Below, one piece after another: positions 1 to 5,387 of a DNA stretch of 7,474 nt. The translations under genes and the position numbers were made by a program. The stretch's first letter is position 1. Every line of letters begins with the position of its first letter. Under the pieces are notes generated by a model. That model ran no database searches. It was not told the DNA's origin and was given only the letters and a program-made list of their open reading frames with translations. Source of the stretch: Rubrobacter sp. (lineage in GTDB: Bacteria > Actinomycetota > Rubrobacteria > Rubrobacterales > Rubrobacteraceae); contig JADDPV010000228.1 of NCBI GenBank assembly GCA_016781705.1, forward strand, positions 1-7,474, in the 5' to 3' direction.

Positions 1-84
1 GTGGAGTTCGAGGAGAGCGGGCACTCGCCGTTCTGGGAGGAGCCTGAGAAGTTCAACCGGGAGGCCGCCCGCTTCGCCGGATGA
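1..84 (+). CDS. Alpha/beta-fold hydrolase, C-terminal end (5' part outside window)
   Basis: Frame 1 is open from the first base to a TGA at 82-84 and gives 27 residues. They contain SGHSPFWEEPEKFN, the usual last segment of alpha/beta hydrolases of the proline iminopeptidase / haloalkane dehalogenase type. In those enzymes the His of 'SGHSPFWEEP' is the catalytic-triad base and the following Pro/Phe stretch leads into the final helix; here that His is codon 8 (bases 22-24). The nucleophile Ser and acidic residue lie upstream, so substrate and exact subfamily cannot be given. The GTG at base 1 is internal sequence, not a start. The stop is followed by fragmentary sequence rather than a complete neighbour gene. 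Family assignment is solid from the motif; the specific function is unknown. Confidence 0.8.
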   Translation: MEFEESGHSPFWEEPEKFNREAARFAG

Positions 85-116
85 TCGGGTCCGAATAACA
101 CGGCTACCGGCATGAT

Positions 117-290
117 CTACAATCGGAGGCCCCCGGCGCAAGCGGGGCCGAGGGCCAGCCCGAGGTAGGAGACCTCGCCCTCGCGGCCAAGGGCGGCTCG
201 GCCCTCGGCTACCAGGCCCTCGCGGAAGACGATGCCGACCCCCAGGATCGTGAGGACGACGCCCGCCACGTTCCCGAGGGGCGGCCGCTC
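117..290 (-). pseudogene. EamA/DMT-family transporter fragment (middle of protein)
   Basis: Read on the minus strand, this piece encodes about 55 codons ending in TAG. It begins near 'ERPPLGNVAGVV' and continues as a hydrophobic stretch with 'LTILGVGIV', a polar linker, then 'YLGLALG'. The pattern of Glu-Arg-Pro, a Gly-rich transmembrane helix, a linker and the start of another helix resembles the end of the first EamA repeat and the beginning of the second in drug/metabolite transporters. Full members have about 10 helices and 280-320 residues, so this is a remnant without either terminus. Its upstream edge meets the duplicated sequence that begins near 285, which looks like a recombination joint. 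The resemblance is from memory of the family and moderate; a chance hydrophobic frame in GC-rich DNA is the alternative. Confidence 0.4.
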
Positions 291-354
291 CGGCAAGCCG
301 ATAAAGGAGGCCCCGAAGGGGGCGAACAAGTACAAGTCCCGGAGGCCGGACTGA
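285..354 (+). pseudogene. 3' remnant of the phage-associated gene found complete near 4437-4914
   Basis: The plus strand reads RSGKPIKEAPKGANK then YKSRRPD and TGA at 352-354. This closely matches the end of the gene at 4437-4914, which reads RSGKPIKDPPKGANK and then YRSHRPN with TGA at 4912-4914. DNA identity begins abruptly at about 285, just after the EamA-like fragment. Only one copy of the 26-bp segment duplicated at 4839-4890 is present here, so this copy shows the unduplicated reading frame. Only about 23 codons remain and there is no plausible start, so it is not a functional gene. Its value is as a reference for repairing the other copy. Confidence 0.7.
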
Positions 355-381
355 GCGACGAGGCCCTCGACGAGCGGTGGC

Positions 382-480
382 CTAGAAGATCTCCCCCTGG
401 CTCATCCCCTCGGCCTTCAGCTCCGCGTGCTCTTTGGCGTACCGCTTCCTCAGGCGTGATGGTCGAACCGGGCAGAGCCA
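382..480 (-). pseudogene. 3' remnant of the 104-aa charged-protein gene (copy of 5237-4923)
   Basis: The minus strand from about 450 down to TAG at 384-382 encodes LRKRYAKEHAELKAEG then MSQGEIF. The intact gene at 5237-4923 ends LKKRYAEEHAELKAEG then MGQGELL. Further upstream the match continues only after a 1-nt frame change: GSARFDHH here corresponds to GSAMRFHS in the intact copy. Similarity fades beyond about 480. Over the last 72 bases I count about 10 mismatches. The remnant lies tail to tail with the plus-strand remnant ending at 354, the same convergent order as at 4914/4923. It is a truncated, frameshifted copy with no start codon. Confidence 0.65.
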
Positions 481-498
481 CCGAGCGGTAGCCGCAAG

Positions 499-510
499 GC
501 CTTCGAAGGC
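499..510. repeat. 12-bp perfect palindrome GCCTTCGAAGGC
   Basis: The palindrome lies downstream of the 558-902 gene (minus strand) and beyond the edge of the duplicated remnant. No T-run follows on either strand, so it is not a standard intrinsic terminator. It could be a protein site or chance in GC-rich DNA. Confidence 0.35.
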
Positions 511-557
511 AGGAGCCTACGGCCTCGGCTTTCGGTGCCGTCCTGTAGACCCTATCG

Positions 558-902
558 CTAGCACCCTCCGGGATCGTCCTTCCTCCCGGCCACTTCCTCC
601 GCCTCGTCGACGATCGAGATCAGGTCGTCTAGCTGGACGTCGGCCAGCTTCGAACGATTGCCGTCGAGGCACACCTCCGCCCAATCGTCGTAAGGGCGGT
701 ACTCTACCCAGGCGGGTCTGTCGGTCGTGGTTACGGTGTTGGGTTGGCCGCAGATCACGAGCTCGGGCTCCAGGCGCACCACCTCCGGCGCCAACACGCC
801 CGGTTCGACGATCGCCACCTCGACGTGCGGACGTAGACCCCGGATTGCGATTCCTATCGCCTCCCTGTACGAGCGAGGCTCCACGGCCAACACTATTCGC
901 AT
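558..902 (-). CDS. Uncharacterised 114-aa protein resembling a degenerate response-regulator receiver
   Basis: The ATG at 902-900 has a good ribosome site, GGAG 6 nt upstream within TAGGAGACGAAG; the stop is TAG at 560-558. The N-terminus, MRIVLAVEPRSYREAIGIAIR, followed by a strand VEVAIVE and then ELVICGQP, has the spacing of a CheY-like fold (strand, helix with 'FRE'-like SYREA, strand, helix, strand). The usual acidic pair is reduced to E8-P9, and the position expected for the phospho-accepting Asp (about residue 52) is Gly/Cys. The middle, WVEYRPYDDWAEVCLDG, and the C-terminal acidic helix LDDLISIVDEAEEV are not ones I can assign. There is no membrane segment or signal peptide. It is transcribed in the same direction as the kinase-receiver operon but 289 bp beyond it, so it probably has its own promoter. 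The receiver-like reading is an inference; strictly it is hypothetical. Confidence 0.8.
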   Translation of the reverse strand: MRIVLAVEPRSYREAIGIAIRGLRPHVEVAIVEPGVLAPEVVRLEPELVICGQPNTVTTTDRPAWVEYRPYDDWAEVCLDGNRSKLADVQLDDLISIVDEAEEVAGRKDDPGGC

Positions 903-979
903 CTTCGTCTCCTACCCGAAAGCCTCTTCTACAGCGTTGTACAGTGGTATTGGACCATAGACTTATCACGTGCTCCGTG

Positions 980-991
980 CCGTTTTAACGG
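980..991. promoter_or_regulatory. Inverted repeat CCGTT-TT-AACGG upstream of the 558-902 gene
   Basis: A 5-bp inverted repeat with a 2-bp centre lies 78-89 bp upstream of the ATG at 902, in a comparatively AT-richer stretch that also contains a CACGTG at 968-973. The spacing is plausible for an operator of the downstream minus-strand gene. I see no convincing -35/-10 pair, so this is a weak suggestion. The rest of the 903-1191 gap shows no ORF or clear terminator. Confidence 0.2.
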
Positions 992-1191
992 GTGTCTCGG
1001 TGCCCTTCTTGTCTCCGCCGAGTGCAGGCGCAACAGAGGCGGCCCAACTGCACTGACTACCGCTATAACGCTCGTCTTCCTTACCTCTTAACAAGTTTGA
1101 GCATCCAGCACAAGGCCCAAGGAACGAGGCCGGGACTTGCCGTTCCGAGCGTACGACCTCGGGTTTGGGCACGAGCGCCGCCGTCGTCGGC

Positions 1192-1542
1192 TCACCCGTT
1201 CCCGAGACGCCGTATCGTACCGATGATCTCTTCGAAGAGGGCGTCCTTGCCCAGCACCCCGTCCGCCCCCACTTCCTCGGCTTCCCCGGGGGACATGGAG
1301 AGCACCAGCACCGAGGCTGGGGGGTTGGCCTCTTTGAGCTCTTGGATGAGATCGGTCCCGTCCCCGTCGGGCAGGCGGAGGTCCACCACCGCGACGTCCA
1401 CCTCCCGCTCGGCGAGCAAACGTCGGGCCTCGCCGAGGGTACCGGCCTGGGCCACCAACTCGAAGTCCGGCTCCCGTTCGAGGATCAAGGCGATGGCCTG
1501 GCGGAAGGGGTCGTGGTTCTCGACGAGCATCACCCTCGTCAC
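1192..1542 (-). CDS. Stand-alone receiver-domain response regulator (no output domain)
   Basis: This 116-aa protein starts at GTG 1542-1540, overlapping the kinase stop TGA (1541-1539) by 4 bp, so translation is probably coupled. It is a single CheY-like receiver. The pocket is E8-N9 where most receivers have D-D/E-D, the phospho-acceptor is D54 in VDVAVVDLRLPDGDG, and the conserved Ser/Thr and Lys are S82 (VLVLSMS) and K99 (GVLGKDA). Between strand 4 and strand 5 only SPGEAEEVGAD is present, shorter than the usual helix 4, the face that changes on phosphorylation. The protein stops at the point (RRLGNG) where NarL/FixJ regulators continue into a LuxR-type DNA-binding domain. No such domain is seen in any frame downstream. 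It is the likely phosphorylation partner of the adjacent kinase, acting through protein contacts rather than DNA. Confidence 0.88.
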   Translation of the reverse strand: MTRVMLVENHDPFRQAIALILEREPDFELVAQAGTLGEARRLLAEREVDVAVVDLRLPDGDGTDLIQELKEANPPASVLVLSMSPGEAEEVGADGVLGKDALFEEIIGTIRRLGNG

Positions 1543-3827
1543 CCCGCCCCGCCTCCCCCGACGTTCTTGAGGGGGGTGCGAAGCCGCACCCTCGTGCCCT
1601 TCCCTGGCTCGCCCTCGACCTCCAGCTTCCCGCCCAGAGTGGCGGCCCTCTCGTCCATGCTCCTCAGCCCTACCCCGGCGCGGGTGGGGCCCGGATCGAA
1701 CCCTCTCCCGTCGTCTTCGACCTCGGCCACCACATCGTCCCCCTCGGTCCTCAAGGCCACCCGCACGTGCTCGGCTCCCGAGTGCTTGCGGGCGTTGCTC
1801 AACGCCTCCTGCACCACCCGCAACAGCTCCTTACCCTCCCTCTCCGGCAGACCCTCGGGGAACCTTGGGTCCACGGTTAACTCCACCTCCCACCCCTGGT
1901 TCATCTGCCGGTTGAGCTCCACGAGCGACTCCACCGATCGGACGAAGGACCGCCCGGGGGCGTCCTCCTCCTGGCGGAGGTCGTAGACGGCCCCGCGCAG
2001 CTCCCGCGCCGAGCGCCGCAGGGCCTCGATCAAGAGGTCAAGCCTCTCCCTCCCCTGCTCCTCCGGGATCATCCTCAAGACCTGCGCCTCGGCCAGGGCG
2101 TGGGAAATATCTTGGAGGACCCCGTCGTGCATGTCCCGGGCGATGCGGCGCCTCTCGGCCTCCCTGACCTCGGCCATGGCCTCCTCGGAGCGCTTGCGTT
2201 CGGTGACGTCCCGGTTGGTTTCCAGCACCAGCCTCCGCCCGTCGGACGTCTCCACCAGCATGTGGCGGCTCTCGGTGACGACCCGCCGCCTGTCCTTCGT
2301 CGTGTGGACGAGCTCCCCGTCCCAACGCCCCTCACGCTCCAGCGCAGCCTCGATGTGCTCCCGGGGCATCGGGTGGACCGTCCGGAGCAGGCGGTGGTTG
2401 TCGCTTCCCACGGCCTCTTCCCTGGAGAAGCCGTAGAGCTCCTCCGAGCCCCGGTTCCAGTAGACGATGCCGCCGCCGAGCTCCCAGGCGAAGATCGGCT
2501 CGTGGGAGAGGTCCAGGAGCTCGGCCTGTCGACGCAGGGCCTCCTCGGCCCTCTTGCGCTCGGTCACGTCCCGGACGACCGAGCAGATCACCTCCTCGCC
2601 CCCGTAGGAGATGACGCCCCCCGAGACCTCCACGTCGATCGACGAGCCGTCCTTGCGCCGGTAGACCCTCTCGCCGACAAGGAGGTGGCCCTGCCCCAGC
2701 AGGGCTCGCTCTACGTTGCGGTCCACCCCTTCGGGGTCTTGTGGTACTAGCTCGTAGAGGGTTGTCTCTCGCAGCTCCTCCTCGTCGTAGCCGAACATCC
2801 TCTGGAAGGCGGGGTTGGCCTCGAGGATGCGCTTGGTCTCGGGGGCGAAGAGGAAGATGCCCTCATGGGCCTGCTCGACGACCGCCCGGTGGCGCTCCTC
2901 GCTCTGCCTGAGCGCCTCCTCCGCCCGTTTGCGCTCGGTGACGTCGCGCGTGACCTTGGCGAAGCCGCGCAGGTTTCCCTTCCCGTCCTGGAGTGCCGTG
3001 ATGAGGACGCTCGCCCAAAACCTCGAGCCGTCCTTGCGCACCCTCAGGCCTTCCTCCTCGTAGGCGCCTTCTTCGGCCGCGATACGCAGCTCCTCCTCCG
3101 GGTGGCCACGCTCGACCTCTCCGTCGGGGTAGAAGACCGAGAAGTGCCGACCAAGGATCTCTTCGACCTCGTAGCCCTTGATGCGCCGCGCCCCCTCGTT
3201 CCAGCTCGCGACGCGCCCTTCTGGGTCGAGCATGAAGATGGCGTAGTCCCTGACCCCCTGCACCAAGAGCCGGAAGCGCTCCTCGCTCTCCCGGAGTACG
3301 CTCTCCCTCTCCTTCAGCTCCGCGAGCACGGACTCCAACCGGGCGGTGCGCTCCGCCACCCTGCCTTCCAACTCCTCGTTGAGTTTCCGGACCTCCTCCT
3401 CCACCCGCCTGCGCTCGGTAACGTCCCTGACGACGGCGAGCACGAACCTCCCCTCGGTGCCCGTCTCTGGCAGAGGTTCTATGGGGCTGAGGGTCAACTC
3501 GACCCATATCTCCTCGCCCCCCTTGCGCACGGCGGGCAGGTCCAGCATGGCGCGGGAGTCGACGTAGGGGCCGTGGCCGGTGTCGTGATAGCGGGAGAGG
3601 CCCGCCCGGTGCCTCTCCTTGAGGCGTTCGGGAACCAAAGCTTCGACGTCGAGGCCATCGAGCGCCTCCTCGGGCGAGTAGCCGAAGACCTCCGCGGCGG
3701 CCCGGTTCCACAGTACGATCCGGCCGGTGGAGGCCTCGGCCACGATCACGGCGTCGCGGACGGTCTCGAAGAGCCTGCCGATGCCGAGGTCTTGCGGCCT
3801 CATTATCGAGCTTTCGGGACGTGCCAC
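1539..3827 (-). CDS. Soluble multi-PAS sensor histidine kinase (HisKA_3 / NarL-DesK class)
   Basis: I choose GTG 3827-3825 as start (762 aa) because AGGAGGAGG lies at 3845-3837, 9 nt upstream. The in-frame GTG at 3851 would place that Shine-Dalgarno inside the gene. There are no membrane helices. Approximate layout: PAS1 19-139, coiled coil 140-180, PAS2 182-300, PAS3 308-425, PAS4 433-545, each closing with the PAC signature 'RDVTER'. HisKA_3 follows at 556-622 with phospho-acceptor H567 in RDMHDGVLQDI, then HATPase_c 664-754 with the N box QEALSNARKH, G1 DDGRGFD and G2 GVGLRSM. All catalytic motifs are present, so it should autophosphorylate and pass phosphate to the overlapping receiver gene. 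PAS2 (YAIFMLDPEGRVASWNEG, then RVRKDGSRFWAS) is a common bacterial PAS type; no LOV cysteine motif is seen. The ligand or cofactor is unknown. The 3852-3966 stretch should hold its promoter, but no clear -35/-10 pair is visible. Confidence 0.93.
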   Translation of the reverse strand: MARPESSIMRPQDLGIGRLFETVRDAVIVAEASTGRIVLWNRAAAEVFGYSPEEALDGLDVEALVPERLKERHRAGLSRYHDTGHGPYVDSRAMLDLPAVRKGGEEIWVELTLSPIEPLPETGTEGRFVLAVVRDVTERRRVEEEVRKLNEELEGRVAERTARLESVLAELKERESVLRESEERFRLLVQGVRDYAIFMLDPEGRVASWNEGARRIKGYEVEEILGRHFSVFYPDGEVERGHPEEELRIAAEEGAYEEEGLRVRKDGSRFWASVLITALQDGKGNLRGFAKVTRDVTERKRAEEALRQSEERHRAVVEQAHEGIFLFAPETKRILEANPAFQRMFGYDEEELRETTLYELVPQDPEGVDRNVERALLGQGHLLVGERVYRRKDGSSIDVEVSGGVISYGGEEVICSVVRDVTERKRAEEALRRQAELLDLSHEPIFAWELGGGIVYWNRGSEELYGFSREEAVGSDNHRLLRTVHPMPREHIEAALEREGRWDGELVHTTKDRRRVVTESRHMLVETSDGRRLVLETNRDVTERKRSEEAMAEVREAERRRIARDMHDGVLQDISHALAEAQVLRMIPEEQGRERLDLLIEALRRSARELRGAVYDLRQEEDAPGRSFVRSVESLVELNRQMNQGWEVELTVDPRFPEGLPEREGKELLRVVQEALSNARKHSGAEHVRVALRTEGDDVVAEVEDDGRGFDPGPTRAGVGLRSMDERAATLGGKLEVEGEPGKGTRVRLRTPLKNVGGGGAG

Positions 3828-3966
3828 AAGCTGGGACCTCCTCCTGAACACGTTCGTCCGAGGTCATCGGTTTCTACGCAAAAAAGTTCCCGACCAGAAC
3901 ATCGCGGGCCCAATCGTTAGAGCATTCTACTCCCCCGACACGCCCTCCATCGCGGCGGGGTCGTCT

Positions 3967-4432
3967 TTGCCCCGAAAGGTACCGCTCCCTACCCCCGGTG
4001 TTCTCGGGGGGCACTATGGCTCGGAGACCCACACCCTTACCCAGGCCCAGATGCCGACCCACGACAACGGGGCGTCGGCCGCGGCGAACGGGGGCCACAA
4101 CCACGGCTGGGCCAACAGCGCCTGGGGGTACAACCACGGCGGGGGTACGGGCGACCAGAGCGCAAGCCACGCCCACTCCTACGCTAGGGCGGGGACCAGC
4201 GTGACGGTCGCGGCCGGGACCACCGCGACGATCGCCAGCACAGCGGGCGGGACGATGGGGACCGCCTCCGCCGACCACTCCCACGGGATCGGCTCGGACG
4301 GGGCCCACACCCACACGATAGACGCGGTTGCCGACCACTCCCACGCCATCAGCATCGGCAATGCGGGCGGGAAATGCCCACCCGATCGTGCATCCGACGC
4401 TGGCCCTGAGCTTTCTGATAAAAGCCTTGTAG
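3967..4432 (+). pseudogene. Phage tail-collar (microcystin-dependent-protein-like) gene, 5'-truncated and frameshifted
   Basis: From about 3991 the frame reads LGGHYGSETHTLTQAQMPTH, the hallmark of phage tail-collar / tail-fibre tip proteins. A Gly/Ala/His-rich region follows with repeated H-x-H units (GGHNH, SHAH, DHSH, AHTH, DHSH), which in this family bind metal ions along a trimeric fibre. It ends SIGNAGG at about 4371, where the frame breaks. One base further on, from 4376, the sequence reads AHPIVHPTLALSFLIKAL and TAG at 4430-4432, the standard collar C-terminus. So one extra base (or two missing) lies at 4371-4376. The N-terminal fibre region is absent; the only nearby in-frame start is a weak TTG at 3967, and collar homology begins only about 140 bp upstream of the kinase start. 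Phage-tail or contractile-injection origin is likely. A sequencing indel is the alternative for the frameshift, not for the truncation. Confidence 0.75.
4270..4345 (+). repeat. 60-bp-period repeat inside the tail-collar gene
   Basis: The 16-bp sequence GCCGACCACTCCCACG occurs at 4270-4285 and again at 4330-4345, exactly 60 bp (20 codons) apart. Each encodes ADHSH, with an AHTH unit between them. This is the protein-level H-x-H repeat of the collar domain, with enough DNA identity to allow slippage. Confidence 0.7.
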
Positions 4433-4436
4433 TCTC

Positions 4437-4914
4437 GTGCCGGAGAACGCCCCCGCACCCGACGCCAAAGAGAGAGGTGGAGACGTGCCCGATCCCGACA
4501 AGCCCGAAGCCCGGGCGACGACCCCGATGCCCAGGCCCGAGCCCACGGTCATCGAGGCCCCGCCCGCCGAAGAGGTCCGCCGGAACATCGAGGAGCTCAA
4601 GAACTCGGGGAGGAGGGAGCAGACTCCTCCGCCCGGTACCCCCATCGAGGGTCCTCCACCGGTCGAGGATGAGGGTCCCTGGCTCTCCCTGGGAACGTCC
4701 AGGAGATTTGGGTGGACGTCGTCGAGGGCTACGGCCCCATCCACAGGGCCGTCCTCAAGGGCGGAGGGGTGATCGTCATGGAGAGCGAGGAGGGGATGGC
4801 CGAGGTCCTCGAAGCCCTCCGCTCCGGCAAGCCCATAAAGGACCCCCCGAAGGGGGCGAACAAGAGGACCCCCCGAAGGGGGCGAACAAGTACAGGTCCC
4901 ACCGGCCGAACTGA
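4437..4914 (+). pseudogene. Gene downstream of the tail collar, broken by two frame changes
   Basis: A GTG at 4437 lies 4 nt after the collar stop, suggesting coupling; an in-frame GTG at 4485 has a better ribosome site (AGAGAGG, 7 nt away). The N-terminal half is Pro/Glu-rich and probably disordered, with a short helix EEVRRNIEELKNSG. Near 4689-4694 the frame shifts as if one base were lost, joining PWLSLG to NVQEIWVDVVEGYGP, then a compact part: HRAVLKGGGVIVMESEEG and AEVLEALRSGKPIK. A perfect 26-bp tandem duplication (4839-4890) shifts the frame again before the natural end YRSHRPN, TGA 4912-4914. The remnant at 285-354 confirms this end. Reconstructed length is about 150 residues. I do not recognise the family. 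Position suggests a phage-tail accessory role. Without repair, translation from 4437 stops at 4772. Confidence 0.6.
4839..4890 (+). repeat. Perfect 26-bp tandem duplication containing a C6-GAA-G5 hairpin
   Basis: Unit 1 is 4839-4864 and unit 2 is 4865-4890, identical and beginning AGGACCCCCCGAAGGGGG. Each unit can fold as a GC-only stem with a GAA loop. Because 26 is not a multiple of 3, the duplication frameshifts the host gene. The homologous remnant at 302-330 carries a single unit, which shows the duplication is derived. Confidence 0.92.
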
Positions 4915-4922
4915 GGTAACCC

Positions 4923-5237
4923 CTAGAGGAGCTCGCCCTGCCCCATCCCCTCGGCCTTCAGCTCGGCATGCTCTTCGGCGTACCTCTTCTTCAGGCTGTG
5001 GAACCTCATCGCACTGCCGGGGCTGTGCACCCCCTTCTCGACGAAGCGGTGGAGCTCGTAGACGTCGCGGCGGTACCCCGGGGGCCGGTCCTTCGGGGCG
5101 TCGGCCAGCCTCCGGTCGAGGACCTTCGAGTCCACCCCGTAGAACGGGCCCAGGGGCCTTCCCCTTCTCCTCTCCTCCTCGGCCCGCTCTTCGAGGAGCC
5201 GCTCGTATAAGCCCTTCCTCTTGTGTTCCTCGGACAT
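4923..5237 (-). CDS. Uncharacterised 104-aa charged helical protein
   Basis: The ATG at 5237-5235 is preferred over an in-frame GTG at 5261. It has AAGGGAGGG immediately upstream, and a TATAAT at 5275-5270 would start transcription at about 5263, leaving the GTG with no leader. The stop is TAG 4925-4923. The first 27 residues (MSEEHKRKGLYERLLEERAE and on) are a highly charged helix. The middle has PLGPFYGVDSKVLDRRL and YRRDVYELHRFVEKGVHSPG, and the C-terminus is another charged helix with KKRYAEEHAELKAEG. There are no membrane segments, cysteines or known catalytic motifs. It converges on the phage-associated pseudogene, 8 bp between stops, and that arrangement was copied to 285-480. Its intact frame beside broken neighbours hints that it is kept. 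I do not recognise the family; a small regulatory or nucleic-acid-binding role would be speculation. Confidence 0.75.
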   Translation of the reverse strand: MSEEHKRKGLYERLLEERAEEERRRGRPLGPFYGVDSKVLDRRLADAPKDRPPGYRRDVYELHRFVEKGVHSPGSAMRFHSLKKRYAEEHAELKAEGMGQGELL

Positions 5238-5269
5238 CGACCCTCCCTTCCTCGTGAACACGCGGAAGC

Positions 5270-5275
5270 ATTATA
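5270..5275 (-). promoter_or_regulatory. -10 element TATAAT for the 104-aa protein gene
   Basis: A consensus TATAAT on the minus strand lies 33 nt upstream of the ATG at 5237. No TTGACA-like -35 sits 16-18 bp upstream; that space is filled by the inverted repeat at 5276-5298. Expression may therefore need an activator or be controlled by a protein bound to the repeat. Confidence 0.55.
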
Positions 5276-5298
5276 GAGGGGGGCATTCCGCCCCCCTC
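5276..5298. promoter_or_regulatory. 9-bp inverted repeat directly abutting the minus-strand -10
   Basis: GAGGGGGGC (5276-5284), ATTCC, GCCCCCCTC (5290-5298) is a perfect 9-bp inverted repeat. It occupies the -10/-35 spacer of the minus-strand promoter, a typical operator position. It could also form a hairpin terminating read-through from either side, but there is no T-run beyond it. Confidence 0.45.
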
Positions 5299-5304
5299 GG
5301 CCCG

Positions 5305-5332
5305 ACGTCGTTTGACGACGTTTTGACGACAT
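5305..5332. promoter_or_regulatory. Operator-like inverted repeat overlapping an 11-bp tandem repeat
   Basis: ACGTCGT-TTG-ACGACGT (5305-5321) is a perfect 7-bp inverted repeat. It overlaps the tandem TTTGACGACGT / TTTGACGACAT (5311-5321 and 5322-5332; 10 of 11 identical). The element sits between the two oppositely facing TATAAT boxes, as expected for a shared regulator-binding site. The regulator is not identifiable. Confidence 0.45.
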
Positions 5333-5375
5333 CTGTGATCGGAAAAACAGAGAAAGGTGCCCGAAAACCCTCGTG

Positions 5376-5381
5376 TATAAT
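5376..5381 (+). promoter_or_regulatory. Plus-strand -10 element TATAAT without a following gene
   Basis: A consensus TATAAT, preceded directly by TG, would start transcription near 5388. No good -35 is present 17 bp upstream. No plausible protein starts downstream on the plus strand, so if active it makes a non-coding transcript or a short attenuated one (see hairpin 5394-5414). Confidence 0.35.
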
Positions 5382-5387
5382 GGTCCT

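Noticed and set aside
2865..3920. Long open frame (about 350 codons) on the plus strand opposite the kinase
   Set aside because: It mirrors the minus-strand kinase, which has complete domain and catalytic motifs. Its composition (Leu/Pro/Arg/Asp) is typical of antisense frames in GC-rich DNA and it has no family signature.
3727..3966. Extension of the collar gene frame upstream to 3727
   Set aside because: The frame is open, but it runs antisense into the kinase N-terminus and shows no collar or fibre homology before about 3991.
3874..4458. Minus-strand open frame of about 195 codons opposite the collar gene
   Set aside because: The Gly/Val/Ala/Arg low-complexity translation is the antisense of the His/Gly-rich collar repeats. 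The plus strand carries recognisable collar motifs.
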